Shown here: positions 50,076 through 58,709 of the stretch, piece by piece
Layout: each line of letters begins with the position of its first letter
Position numbering within the stretch: the first letter of the stretch is position 1
Assembly: GCA_017503325.1 (NCBI GenBank)
Contig: JAFVTI010000034.1
Coordinates: 50,827-114,826 of the forward strand
From: Clostridia bacterium
GTDB lineage: Bacteria > Bacillota > Clostridia > Oscillospirales > CAG-272
Length of the DNA: 64,000 bases
Reading direction: 5' to 3'
Program-made: the position numbers and the translations under genes
Notes under the pieces: generated by a model
Databases searched by the model: none
What the model was told of the DNA's origin: nothing
What the model saw: the letters and a program-made list of their open reading frames with translations, nothing else

Positions 50076-51608
50076 TTACGTATTATCGGATTTTTTATGT
50101 CTGGGCTTGAATAGCAGAATAAAGACGACCATGACCATCATGGCAAGAATTGCCAGAGGAGGGATCAGATCCCCAAGCGAGGTTTTTTCCTCGACGGGCT
50201 CGGTCTCCTCGGGGGCCTTGGTGGTGGTCGCGGGCTTGGGAGCTTGGGTCGTGGCTGCCGTGGTCACGGGCTCCGGCTTTTTGATCGAGAAGCGATATTC
50301 CGCCTGCCCGAGCCATTGCCCCGTGGCAAAATCTCTTCCGCGCACCAAAATGGCCTCCTCGTAAACCGTGACGATATATCCCTGGCTGCCTGCTACCTCA
50401 TAGCCTCCCGTGCCGTCGTCCGCCCACAAAAATGCTGCCGACGCCGTATTGAAGATCTTGGAGCCGTTTTTCAGCTTGAACATGGTTTTATCCTCGTTCA
50501 TGGATCTGTGCGAATGACCGTTGAACATGATCACGTTGGAATACTGATCCAAAAGCCCCTGTACTTCCAGGTAATTATAAACAGCGCCACAGCCAAGAGG
50601 ATCGGGCGTGCCCGAAACGGTATTGGGCAGCGGCTCGTGCAAAAAGACGAACACCGGGCTGTCCGGATCTGCGGACGAAAGAACTGCGGAAAGCCAGGAG
50701 ATCTGCGCGGGGGAGATCACGGCCTTGCCATCCTGATACGAGTCAGCACCAAGCACGACCATGGTGCAGGTACTCAGATCAAACAAGTAATAGGGCGTGG
50801 TCAGCGCAGTACCGCCGGGGCGCTTTGCATATTTGAAAAATTTTTGTAGGTTGGCTTGGTGTGCGCTTTGGTCGTAAAGGTAAGTACCCTTAGTCAGAAA
50901 TTCATGCGTGCCGACTGTGCGATATAAGGGGGGGAGTCCCGTTTCCTTTGCGTAAAGCTGATCAAGCAGCTCGTAGTATTGGTCCTCAGCGGCATCCACG
51001 GCAGAGCCGACAATGAAAATGCCTGCTGCATCGGAAGCGGCGACCTTGATATCCTTGAGCATGGCGGTAAAGCTTGCCTGCGCTTGCTCATCTCTGCCTA
51101 CGTGCGTATCGGATACCACCACGAATTCGGCAAGCTTTTTGCCTGATTTCGGGTAAACAAGAACGCTGAAGTCGCTGGCGGCAACAAACGCATCACTCTC
51201 TCCGTAGCGCTCGCTGTAGGTATATACCACAACCGATTTTGCCTTTTCGGGAACGGTAAAGGAATCTCCTGTGGAGATCAGCACGAATCCGGCGGTCACG
51301 TTTCCCGTATAGAAAGCCGTATAGCCGGGCAGACGGTTGCCGTTTGCGTCGCCCCAGTAAAGCGCGTAGGAGGTGACATTGTGATTTTCGGGGAGGGTCA
51401 TATAAAACGTACCTGCGCCGCCCCCTTGCGAGCCGTCAATGATCACGTAGGAGGCCGTATCGGGCAGCGTGGTCGCGCCGGCTGCGTCGGTCGTTTGCTC
51501 CTGCGTGCTGCTTTGTGCATCGCCTTGCTCGGAGGATGCCCAAATCGGGATAGCTCCCGCGCCGAGAAGCAGGCTGATGCACAGTAAAAGGGTCAGAATT
51601 CTTTTCAT
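50076..51608 (-). CDS. Surface-anchored metallophosphoesterase-like protein
   Basis: A 510-aa protein with a cleavable signal peptide (residues 1-24), a linker with EQTT, an N-terminal beta domain (about 45-165), a calcineurin-like domain (about 170-430) and a C-terminal transmembrane helix with basic tail (RHKK). Motifs are VVSDTHVG, VGSAVDA, VGTHEF, FLHEPLP and MFNGHSHRSMN. The usual GD and GNHE are replaced by GSAVD and GTHE, so the metal site is incomplete. The start at 51608 has GAGGA upstream; a longer frame would overlap the preceding gene. It links the glycosidase-like gene to the corrinoid genes in the operon. Confidence 0.8.
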   Translation of the reverse strand: MKRILTLLLCISLLLGAGAIPIWASSEQGDAQSSTQEQTTDAAGATTLPDTASYVIIDGSQGGGAGTFYMTLPENHNVTSYALYWGDANGNRLPGYTAFYTGNVTAGFVLISTGDSFTVPEKAKSVVVYTYSERYGESDAFVAASDFSVLVYPKSGKKLAEFVVVSDTHVGRDEQAQASFTAMLKDIKVAASDAAGIFIVGSAVDAAEDQYYELLDQLYAKETGLPPLYRTVGTHEFLTKGTYLYDQSAHQANLQKFFKYAKRPGGTALTTPYYLFDLSTCTMVVLGADSYQDGKAVISPAQISWLSAVLSSADPDSPVFVFLHEPLPNTVSGTPDPLGCGAVYNYLEVQGLLDQYSNVIMFNGHSHRSMNEDKTMFKLKNGSKIFNTASAAFLWADDGTGGYEVAGSQGYIVTVYEEAILVRGRDFATGQWLGQAEYRFSIKKPEPVTTAATTQAPKPATTTKAPEETEPVEEKTSLGDLIPPLAILAMMVMVVFILLFKPRHKKSDNT

Positions 51609-51624
51609 AAAAATATCCTCAGGA

Positions 51625-53076
51625 TCAATATCTTTGCCAATGGTAAACGCCCTTCTCGTCCTTTTTGTCAATGTCTCTGAAAACGTAATAGATGGGCTTG
51701 GGGGTATCGGGCACGCTGCTTTCGGGTCTGCGGCGCCAAAGGCCGAGATTGAGCCCGAATTCGCCCTTGTTGTCCGCGTGCGCGTGCAGAATAAAGCTGT
51801 CAATCTCGGGGATCTCCATCACCTTGCGGTAAGCCTTGCCGTATGCCATGGCCTGCAGCACCTCGCTGGTGGCGGTGTTGTGCGAGTTGAAGCCCTGCTC
51901 GGAGAGAATGATGCGGCGGCGCTGCCCCTTGAACAGACATTCTTCCTTGTAAAGGAACTGCGCCAGCACCTCAAGGTTTTTGAAGGTGATGCGGTAGGTG
52001 TCCTCGTCGTCGGTCGCAGAGGCATCATTCCAGAAATCGGGGAAGTTGAGATTTTCGGGATAAGGATGGTGCGCCACGTTCCAGCCGATCTCGCCCTCGG
52101 TGCTGCCAAGGCGAATCAGCTCCTCGAGTACAAATTTCGAGCCGTAGAAGCGGTTGGGATTTGCGCTGAAGTTTGCGCCCGTCCAGAAGTGGTCAAGAGA
52201 AATGTAGGTGCGCGCACCCGACCAGATGGAGGTAGAGACCTGCCAGCAAAGGCGCAGGGAGGCGGTGTAATCGTAAACGTATTGCTCCACACTCACCTCA
52301 CCCATGTTGCACCATTCGAAGCCCGAGTTGACCTCGTTGCCTACGATGTGACCCACAGCGCGGCCATAGGGTGCGCCCTTCATGGTGTAGCGGTCGGTCA
52401 GAAAAGCGATCCAGGCCATGTAGTAGCGCACGGCACGCTCGTTATGCATATTAAACGCAGAGATTCTGCCGCCCTCGCAAAAGCCGGGGTGCTTGATGAT
52501 CTCCCAGAGGTCGTCGGGGGTCTGTACCCAGCCCCAGGTATGGGAGTTGAGCAGAATGTAGGTAATGATCACGCCTGCCTCGGTCAGCTCGCGCACGCGC
52601 GCGTCGTTATCCTCAACGACTGATTTGCGGAAGTAGAATTCCTCACCGTCAAAGGTGTAGGGGATGGTGTCACCCTCCACAGGCTCAACCCACAAAAAAG
52701 AGCCGAGGTTGACGTTGAGTGCCGCATGCTTGACGCCCAGGTTAATGGCGTCGTGCACCATGGTGACCTGCAAGCCCTTTTTGCTCTCGGTTACGGGGTA
52801 GGGCATGTCGCGAAGAGACGCACCCATATCCTCTACGTAGCATGCGCCCTCGCAATCCGCGCCGTCAACGCTTGCGCGGTAGTAAAGGAATCTGCCGTCG
52901 CAGCCGCCCTTGTCGATGGGCAGGGTAAAGGAGCCGTTTTGCGCCGTAGCGGTGGCGGTAAATACCGGCGTGTCAAGGCAGAATGCGCTGCGATAAGCAG
53001 CGATCTGCACACTCGCGTCGGTGTCTGTATCAAAGCGGATTTGGTGATTGTCCGTCACGATGCGTAAAATTTTCAT
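51625..53076 (-). CDS. DUF5722 glycosidase-like protein
   Basis: A 483-aa cytosolic protein, the first gene of the corrinoid operon. Residues about 1-90 form a beta domain; the rest appears to be a TIM barrel with VGHIVGNEVNSGFEWCNMG (Asn-Glu, a common acid/base site in clan GH-A), WNVAHHPYPENL, and RIILSEQGFNSH (candidate nucleophile Glu). These are the blocks I associate with DUF5722. ATG 53076 has GGGAGG upstream; an ATG 15 nt earlier lacks one. The presence of a sugar enzyme at the head of this operon suggests that methylated sugars are the substrate of the pathway. Confidence 0.78.
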   Translation of the reverse strand: MKILRIVTDNHQIRFDTDTDASVQIAAYRSAFCLDTPVFTATATAQNGSFTLPIDKGGCDGRFLYYRASVDGADCEGACYVEDMGASLRDMPYPVTESKKGLQVTMVHDAINLGVKHAALNVNLGSFLWVEPVEGDTIPYTFDGEEFYFRKSVVEDNDARVRELTEAGVIITYILLNSHTWGWVQTPDDLWEIIKHPGFCEGGRISAFNMHNERAVRYYMAWIAFLTDRYTMKGAPYGRAVGHIVGNEVNSGFEWCNMGEVSVEQYVYDYTASLRLCWQVSTSIWSGARTYISLDHFWTGANFSANPNRFYGSKFVLEELIRLGSTEGEIGWNVAHHPYPENLNFPDFWNDASATDDEDTYRITFKNLEVLAQFLYKEECLFKGQRRRIILSEQGFNSHNTATSEVLQAMAYGKAYRKVMEIPEIDSFILHAHADNKGEFGLNLGLWRRRPESSVPDTPKPIYYVFRDIDKKDEKGVYHWQRY

Positions 53077-53111
53077 AATGCAGCCTCCCATAATGGTTAG
53101 ATGTTATGTTC

Positions 53112-53140
53112 ATTATAACAAATAAACGCGCGAAACGCAA
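53112..53140 (-). promoter_or_regulatory. Promoter of the corrinoid operon
   Basis: TTGCGT (53135-53140), 17-bp spacer, TATAAT (53112-53117). All eight genes leftward follow with gaps of at most 16 nt or 4-nt overlaps up to the terminator at 44118. Confidence 0.8.
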
Positions 53141-53208
53141 TAGGCGGCGGGGCAATTTGCAATTTTTTGTGAACATTTTTTACATAGGCACACAAGCGGC
53201 AGAAAGTG

Positions 53209-53217
53209 TGGTACAAT
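53209..53217 (+). promoter_or_regulatory. Extended -10 promoter of cotH-ARH genes
   Basis: TGG directly before TACAAT (53212-53217) forms an extended -10; no convincing -35 was found. It diverges from the corrinoid operon promoter. Confidence 0.55.
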
Positions 53218-53250
53218 GAAACCGAGAAAATACGGAAAGGCGGCATTCAT

Positions 53251-55053
53251 ATGAAAAAATACCTGTCCTTATTGCTTTTATGCATCATGATTTTGGGCGT
53301 GCTTGCGTCCTGCAATCCGTCGGACCGGCCCGAGCAGACCACCTCTGCACAGACCGGCGCGCCCGAGGAAACCTTGCCTGTGTCCGAGGAGCAAACCGAG
53401 GCCGCACCCACGGTCAATCTGACCGACCCCGTGTTCTCGGTAGAGGGCGGTCTTTACAACTCGTCCGAGCAGCTGACGCTCGGGGCACCCGAGGGCACCG
53501 ACTATACCGTGCGCTATACCACCGACGGCAGCGTGCCCACAAAGAAATCCAAAGCGGCCGAGGGTGAGATCAGCGTGCCCGGCAAGGATGCGACCGTCAT
53601 CCGCGCGGCTTGCTTTGATTCTGACGGCAAGATCGTGGGTAAGGTGGTCACGCATACGTATATCAAGGCCAACAGCGAGCGCGCGGCATTGTATACCGTG
53701 TCGCTGACGCTTGATCCGGGCGATTTTGACGAGCTTTGCTCCCGTTATACCGAAAAAATAGAAATGCCCACGCATATTGAGATCGTCACGCCCACGGGCG
53801 AGAGAGTGATCTCTCAGGACGGCGGCATGCGCATCTTTGGCGGCTCTTCGCGCGCGCTTTCGCAAAAGTCGTTCAAGATCATCGCGCGCAAGACCGGCTA
53901 TTACGATACCGATATCTACGAGGGCACGGGCACTTTCCGCTATGCGTTTTTTGAAGATCGCGTGGTGCGCGCGGGCAAGGATGCGGGCGAGGTCCTCGAC
54001 AGATACGACAGCCTGATACTGCGCAACGGCGGTAACGACTCTCTTCTGCACAATTCCTGCGATCCGCTCAGTGCCTCGCTCTTGCGTGATAACGCGGTCA
54101 ACAATTTTGCCGCCCACGTCACCGATACCTTGGACTATGCCTGCTCTGCGTTTGCCGTGGTGTACGTCAACGGTGAGTATTACGGCATTCTTGACATGAA
54201 GGAGAACATGAACGAGGATTACGTCAAGCGTGTGTACGGCGTGCTTGACGACGACGTGGTAGTGGTCAAGAGCGAGCTGGATACCTCGCGCGGCGGCCGC
54301 TTTGACGGGGAATGGTTCTATTACGACAGCGAAAACGCGGATGAGCTTGCCGCTTGGGAGACCATCTGCGACAAGGTTGCCATGGCGCAGAAAAAGGGCA
54401 ATGCCTCTTATTACGACACGCTTTCCTCTCTTGTGGATCTGCACAGCTTTGCCGAATACTGCGCACTCAATCTCTATACCTCCAATCACGACTGGCCGCA
54501 CAATAACGTCAAGCTGTGGCGTTATACCGGCGCACCAATTGATGGCATTGAGATCACGGACGGCAAGTGGAGATTTATGACCCGAGACCTTGACCTGGGC
54601 CTTGGCAGATACGACTCTGCACACCTCAATCCCGAGCTGGATACCACCGCCGAGGTGGATAGCTTCTACCGCATGCTGGGCAATTTCGTGGACTACCACG
54701 ATCTGTATTCCTACAAGGGAGAGCAGCGCATGTATCCCGATTCGCTGGGGCTGCAATGCATGCTGGCGTACTGCCTTGAAAACGACGAATTCCGCGCGGA
54801 TTTCGAGCAGATCTGCCGCAAGATGGCCTCTGCCGAGTCGGCAGAGCTGCTGCTTGCAGAGCTTTCCTTGGGATATGAGGCAATCTTGCCCGAGATGGAG
54901 CGCCATATCGGGCATTGGGAATGGGCGATCGGCAACGGCTATACGCTCAAATCCTGGAAAAAGGAATATTCTGCTATCAAAAAATACGTAGATGCCCGCC
55001 CCGCATACTTTATCGAGCAGCTGGAGCGCGCATTGGAAAGAACGGGGGATTGA
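53251..55053 (+). CDS. CotH-kinase lipoprotein with chitobiase-like domain
   Basis: A 600-aa lipoprotein. The lipobox is LASC, followed by a linker with PEQTT. Residues about 70-155 resemble the chitobiase/beta-hexosaminidase C-terminal Ig-like domain (DYTVRYTTDGSVPTKKS). A CotH domain follows with MRIFGGSSRALSQKSFKI, YVNGEYYGILDMKENMNEDY and the metal-site block MTRDLDLGLGRY. The start at 53251 has GGAAAGG upstream; the frame extends farther but without ribosome site. It is followed after 4 nt by an ADP-ribosylglycohydrolase gene, so kinase-like and ADP-ribose-removing proteins are co-expressed. Confidence 0.9.
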   Translation: MKKYLSLLLLCIMILGVLASCNPSDRPEQTTSAQTGAPEETLPVSEEQTEAAPTVNLTDPVFSVEGGLYNSSEQLTLGAPEGTDYTVRYTTDGSVPTKKSKAAEGEISVPGKDATVIRAACFDSDGKIVGKVVTHTYIKANSERAALYTVSLTLDPGDFDELCSRYTEKIEMPTHIEIVTPTGERVISQDGGMRIFGGSSRALSQKSFKIIARKTGYYDTDIYEGTGTFRYAFFEDRVVRAGKDAGEVLDRYDSLILRNGGNDSLLHNSCDPLSASLLRDNAVNNFAAHVTDTLDYACSAFAVVYVNGEYYGILDMKENMNEDYVKRVYGVLDDDVVVVKSELDTSRGGRFDGEWFYYDSENADELAAWETICDKVAMAQKKGNASYYDTLSSLVDLHSFAEYCALNLYTSNHDWPHNNVKLWRYTGAPIDGIEITDGKWRFMTRDLDLGLGRYDSAHLNPELDTTAEVDSFYRMLGNFVDYHDLYSYKGEQRMYPDSLGLQCMLAYCLENDEFRADFEQICRKMASAESAELLLAELSLGYEAILPEMERHIGHWEWAIGNGYTLKSWKKEYSAIKKYVDARPAYFIEQLERALERTGD

Positions 55054-55057
55054 CGGG

Positions 55058-56965
55058 ATGACTTACGAGCAGTATCTGGATAAGGTTTACGGCTGTTTTT
55101 TGGGTAAGACGGTCGCGGGCACCATGGGCGCGCCCTACGAGGGCATCAAGATGCCGCTGGAGCTTGCGTTCAAGCCCGAAATGATCAACACCATGCTGCC
55201 AAATGACGACCTTGACTTGCAGGTGCTTTGGCTGGACGTGGTCAAGAGGTACGGCGAGGATTTTTCCTCGTATGATCTGCAAAAGTGCTTTTGCGAGAAC
55301 TGCGACTATTCGCCCGGCGAGTATGCCATCATGCGCAAGAATTTTGCCAAGGGCATCTATCCGCCCGAAAGCGGCAGATTTTGCAATGATTTTTACATTG
55401 AGGGCATGGGATGCCCCATCCGCAGCGAGATCTGGGCTTGTCTGTATCCCGCGCAGCCGGGGACGGCAGCAGAAATGTCCACGATGGACGGCTGTCTGGA
55501 TCACGACGGTGAAAGCATATATGCAGAAAAATTCTTCGCAGCCTTGGAATCCGCTGCGTTTTATGAAAGCGATCTCGATCGGCTGATCGACATCGCGCTT
55601 TGTGAGATCCCTGCCGATTGCAAGCTGCGCGAGTTGATTTGTGACACGCGTGCGTGGTATGAGAGATACGGCGACGTCAAGACCGTGCTCAAATACATCT
55701 TACACAAATACGGCCATCCCGACTGCACCAATCTGTTTCAGAATATCGGTATTACGCTGACCGCGCTGCTGGGGGGCAATATGGATCTGATCAAGACCTC
55801 GATGGACGCGCTCAACTGCGGCTTTGATACCGATTGCACCTGCGCAACGGCAGGCGCGGTGATCGGTGTGATCCGCGGTGCGAAATCGCTGATCGAGGAG
55901 TACGATCTTGGCGATGTCAAGTTTGTGCTGGGCGTGCGCTCGCCCGACCACTCTGACAGCGTGTACGACCTCTCCTGCGAGATCGCAGAGCTGGGCGCGT
56001 ATCTTTCACCTTTTGTGGTGGAGGATGCACCCGAGAAGGCGTTTGTGTTTGAGCAACGCGATCCGCTGGTCTTTGACGTGTCCTATCCCGAAGGACCTTC
56101 CATTTCGTTTGGACAAAGCAAGACGGTGATGTTGTCCATCCTCAACACCACCGAAAAAGAGATCAACACTACGCTTTGCGTCGCCGGTTTTGGCGCAACG
56201 ACCTGTCACGGCATCGGCCTTTCGGAAGGCAAACGCATAGAGCTGCCGCTGACCTTCAGCGTTCCCGTCGACGCGCGCGAGCTTTACGAAAAAAACCTCG
56301 TACACATGCGCTATGCGTTGGACGGCAAGGAGTATGGCTACGATTTCGGCCTCTCGGGTGCTGCCTTGTGGAAGGTAACGGGGCCTATCTGGAAGACCGA
56401 TCCCGAATGTACCACCGAGGCACTTGAAAAAGTCCCCAACTACTGGCATCTGTTTGCGGGTGTGCATCACGACGGCGATCCCAACGACGTGGTGCGCCGC
56501 TTCCACCTCAATTTCGCGCCCGATACCGACACCGAATACTTGACCGAGCAGGAGCTGTTTGCGGCACCCGAGGAAAAGGGAAAATACGTTGAGGATGTCT
56601 TTGTACAAGCAGAGGACTCCTTTACCATGCACGATTTGTTTGGCTTCAAGGGGCCGTGCATGGCATACCTCTCGCGCATCCTTCTTTGCCCCGAGGATAT
56701 GGAGGTGTGCGCACAGATCGGTCACAGCGCACCGTTCTCTCTTTGGATCAACGGGGAATTGATTGCCGAGCGCAAAACGTGCGATACCTGGACGGCCGAG
56801 AACGTGCACGTGCAGGGTGTCAAGCTGCAAAAGGGAGAGAACCGCGTTGTGCTGAGATTGACGCGCGTCAATGCCGACGCCAAGTACAACGTGATCTTTT
56901 CTAAGGGACCCACCTGCGCCGAGCATTTTGTGTGCATGGGCTCCAAGAACCCGAAGTATTTCTGA
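55058..56965 (+). CDS. ADP-ribosylglycohydrolase-family protein with beta C-domain
   Basis: A 635-aa cytosolic protein. The N-terminal ARH fold (about 1-330) has YGCFLGKTVAGTMGAPYEG, the first metal site LPNDDLDLQ, GEYAIMRKNF and the second metal site CGFDTDCTCATAGAVIG. A C-terminal beta region (about 345-635) includes a jelly-roll-like end (YNVIFSKGP). The ARH family removes ADP-ribose from proteins or small molecules, but members in glycan loci have not been characterised. It starts 4 nt after the cotH gene. ATG 55058 has GGGGG nearby. Catalytic Asp residues are retained. Confidence 0.85.
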   Translation: MTYEQYLDKVYGCFLGKTVAGTMGAPYEGIKMPLELAFKPEMINTMLPNDDLDLQVLWLDVVKRYGEDFSSYDLQKCFCENCDYSPGEYAIMRKNFAKGIYPPESGRFCNDFYIEGMGCPIRSEIWACLYPAQPGTAAEMSTMDGCLDHDGESIYAEKFFAALESAAFYESDLDRLIDIALCEIPADCKLRELICDTRAWYERYGDVKTVLKYILHKYGHPDCTNLFQNIGITLTALLGGNMDLIKTSMDALNCGFDTDCTCATAGAVIGVIRGAKSLIEEYDLGDVKFVLGVRSPDHSDSVYDLSCEIAELGAYLSPFVVEDAPEKAFVFEQRDPLVFDVSYPEGPSISFGQSKTVMLSILNTTEKEINTTLCVAGFGATTCHGIGLSEGKRIELPLTFSVPVDARELYEKNLVHMRYALDGKEYGYDFGLSGAALWKVTGPIWKTDPECTTEALEKVPNYWHLFAGVHHDGDPNDVVRRFHLNFAPDTDTEYLTEQELFAAPEEKGKYVEDVFVQAEDSFTMHDLFGFKGPCMAYLSRILLCPEDMEVCAQIGHSAPFSLWINGELIAERKTCDTWTAENVHVQGVKLQKGENRVVLRLTRVNADAKYNVIFSKGPTCAEHFVCMGSKNPKYF

Positions 56966-56976
56966 TGAAAAAGGAA

Positions 56977-57009
56977 AGCCCAACTCCGAAAACGGAGTTG
57001 GGCAGTTTT
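56977..57009 (+). terminator. Bidirectional terminator
   Basis: GCCCAACTCCG pairs with CGGAGTTGGGC around AAAA, followed by AGTTTTT; the minus strand has TTTCC after the stem. It serves the convergent genes on both sides. Confidence 0.85.
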
Positions 57010-58706
57010 TATTTGCGCTTTTTGAGTGCGATGCACGCTGCGGGGAGCAAAAGCCAGGCAACTGCCGCACCTGCGGCGGATTTACATCCGACGGGGGAGG
57101 TTGCGATGTCCTTGTCACCCTCTGCGGGCTCGGTGGTCTGTGCCTCAGTGGTCTCGGGCAGCGGCTCACCCGTGGAAACCTGCAGCGAAAATACGGTCAT
57201 ATTGTGGTCGGAGGGGTGGGGGACGTTCTCGATGGGCTCACCGCCCACCTGACGGTAAGAATCCACCCAGATCTTGTCCTTGGTGATGATGCAATGGTCA
57301 ATGGGCAGGCGCGTCTGGAAGTTGGCCGAGTATTCGCCCCATTTGTTATACGTGCCGTGCAGATTGGTTTCGTAGGTGCGGAAACGCGCATCGGCAAGGT
57401 CACCCGAGGTCAGAATACGGTAGGATTCGTGCGTCTGATTGGCGTTCCAGTCACCCAGCATGATGATGGGGCGGTCGCCCGCGATCTCGTGAGAGCGGTC
57501 ATAGATCAGCTGCGCGGAAAGTGCGCGGACCTGCTCGCTCTTGGCGTCGAGATGTGCGCCGAGGAATAAGAATTCCACGCCGCTTGCTTTGTCGCGAAGC
57601 AGGGCGTAATTGATGCAGCGCGCCATGTCGCCCGCAATGCCGCCACTCCACTTGTTGGAGTTCTTTTTGTCAGGGGTGGAGGAGCACCAGAAATGATTTT
57701 GCTCCAAGACCTCAAAGCGCTCGGTCTTCCAAAGAATCAGCGAGGTCAGATCCCATTTCTGCTTGTTTTGCGTGCCGTGAAAATCCTTGCCCGAGCTGGA
57801 AAAGCCGTAGGCGGTATATCCGTTCTGTTCGCAGAAGGCCCCAATCGGCTCTTGCCATGCAAAGTTGACCTCGCAGAATACGATCAGATCGGGATTTTCT
57901 GCCGCCACAAGCCCAAGTGCCTCATCACAGCGGTCTGCAATAAAGGGAATGTCCTCGTAATCGTTCGGGATTCCCGAGGCGCAGATGTTGTATTCCACCG
58001 CCTTGATTCCGATGGTCTGCGCATTGGGTACAAGCGCGGGATTGTTCGGGATCTGATTGTCGTAAACGCGGCCCGGTGTAGGGATAGTCGTACCCATGCA
58101 CGCGCCGTCCGTCCCGAATACCACGGCGCGGTTGGAGCGGTTATAGAAGGCAGCGTCGTAGGAAAAGGAATTGACATATCCGCCGCAGTAAAGCTCCATG
58201 GCTGCGGCCGCAGAGGTCTTGTCAAGCTTGAAATCCTTGTTGGAAACGATAAAGAAGCGGTTTCTGTTCAAAAGATCGGAGATACCGTGCAGCGCGCAAA
58301 AGGCCTCGTAGACTTCATCTGCCTGCTCGGCGGTGTTGTCAAGCCCCAGCGTTGCCCAGTGCTTGGTGTAGTGCACCACGATGGCAACCTCGCCGGGTGC
58401 GAGCTCGGGCGCATCACCCGCGCAGAAAAGCGTGCCGGAGTCGGTTCGGGAGCTGTCCGAGCGGTAGCAGAGCGAAAGATTGGCAAGAGATATGGTTCTA
58501 TTTGTGGGATTGTAGATCTCGGTGTAGGGGAACACGTCGGCACTTTCCTCAATCGCGGCATCTCCTTCCTTCCATTTGGGGTTGAAGCAGATCTCGGAAA
58601 CGGTCAGGCCCTGACCCTCGGGAGGCGGCGTTTCGGCAAAGGCGCCCAAAGGGGCAAGCAGCATCAGGCCGCACAGTAATAAAGAAAATAAAGCTTTGCT
58701 CTTCAT
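57009..58706 (-). CDS. Secreted LTD-EEP phosphodiesterase with GCKS C-terminal tail
   Basis: A 565-aa secreted protein. The signal peptide ends near AFA (residue 24). A lamin-tail-like domain (about 30-215) is followed by an endonuclease/exonuclease/phosphatase domain (about 240-510) with VFCEVNF, LGAHLDAKSEQ, MLGDWNANQTH, LPIDHCIIT and HPSDHNM; the metal and catalytic residues are complete. A Thr/Glu linker, GCKS, a hydrophobic helix and KKRK end the protein, the same tail as the 1244-aa protein. It may be an extracellular nuclease or phosphatase held at the surface. It starts 3 nt after the GH99-like gene. Confidence 0.85.
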   Translation of the reverse strand: MKSKALFSLLLCGLMLLAPLGAFAETPPPEGQGLTVSEICFNPKWKEGDAAIEESADVFPYTEIYNPTNRTISLANLSLCYRSDSSRTDSGTLFCAGDAPELAPGEVAIVVHYTKHWATLGLDNTAEQADEVYEAFCALHGISDLLNRNRFFIVSNKDFKLDKTSAAAAMELYCGGYVNSFSYDAAFYNRSNRAVVFGTDGACMGTTIPTPGRVYDNQIPNNPALVPNAQTIGIKAVEYNICASGIPNDYEDIPFIADRCDEALGLVAAENPDLIVFCEVNFAWQEPIGAFCEQNGYTAYGFSSSGKDFHGTQNKQKWDLTSLILWKTERFEVLEQNHFWCSSTPDKKNSNKWSGGIAGDMARCINYALLRDKASGVEFLFLGAHLDAKSEQVRALSAQLIYDRSHEIAGDRPIIMLGDWNANQTHESYRILTSGDLADARFRTYETNLHGTYNKWGEYSANFQTRLPIDHCIITKDKIWVDSYRQVGGEPIENVPHPSDHNMTVFSLQVSTGEPLPETTEAQTTEPAEGDKDIATSPVGCKSAAGAAVAWLLLPAACIALKKRK

Positions 58707-58709
58707 ACA

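Noticed and set aside
53278..54915. Open frame of 545 codons opposite the CotH gene
   Set aside because: Antisense shadow; no start signals.
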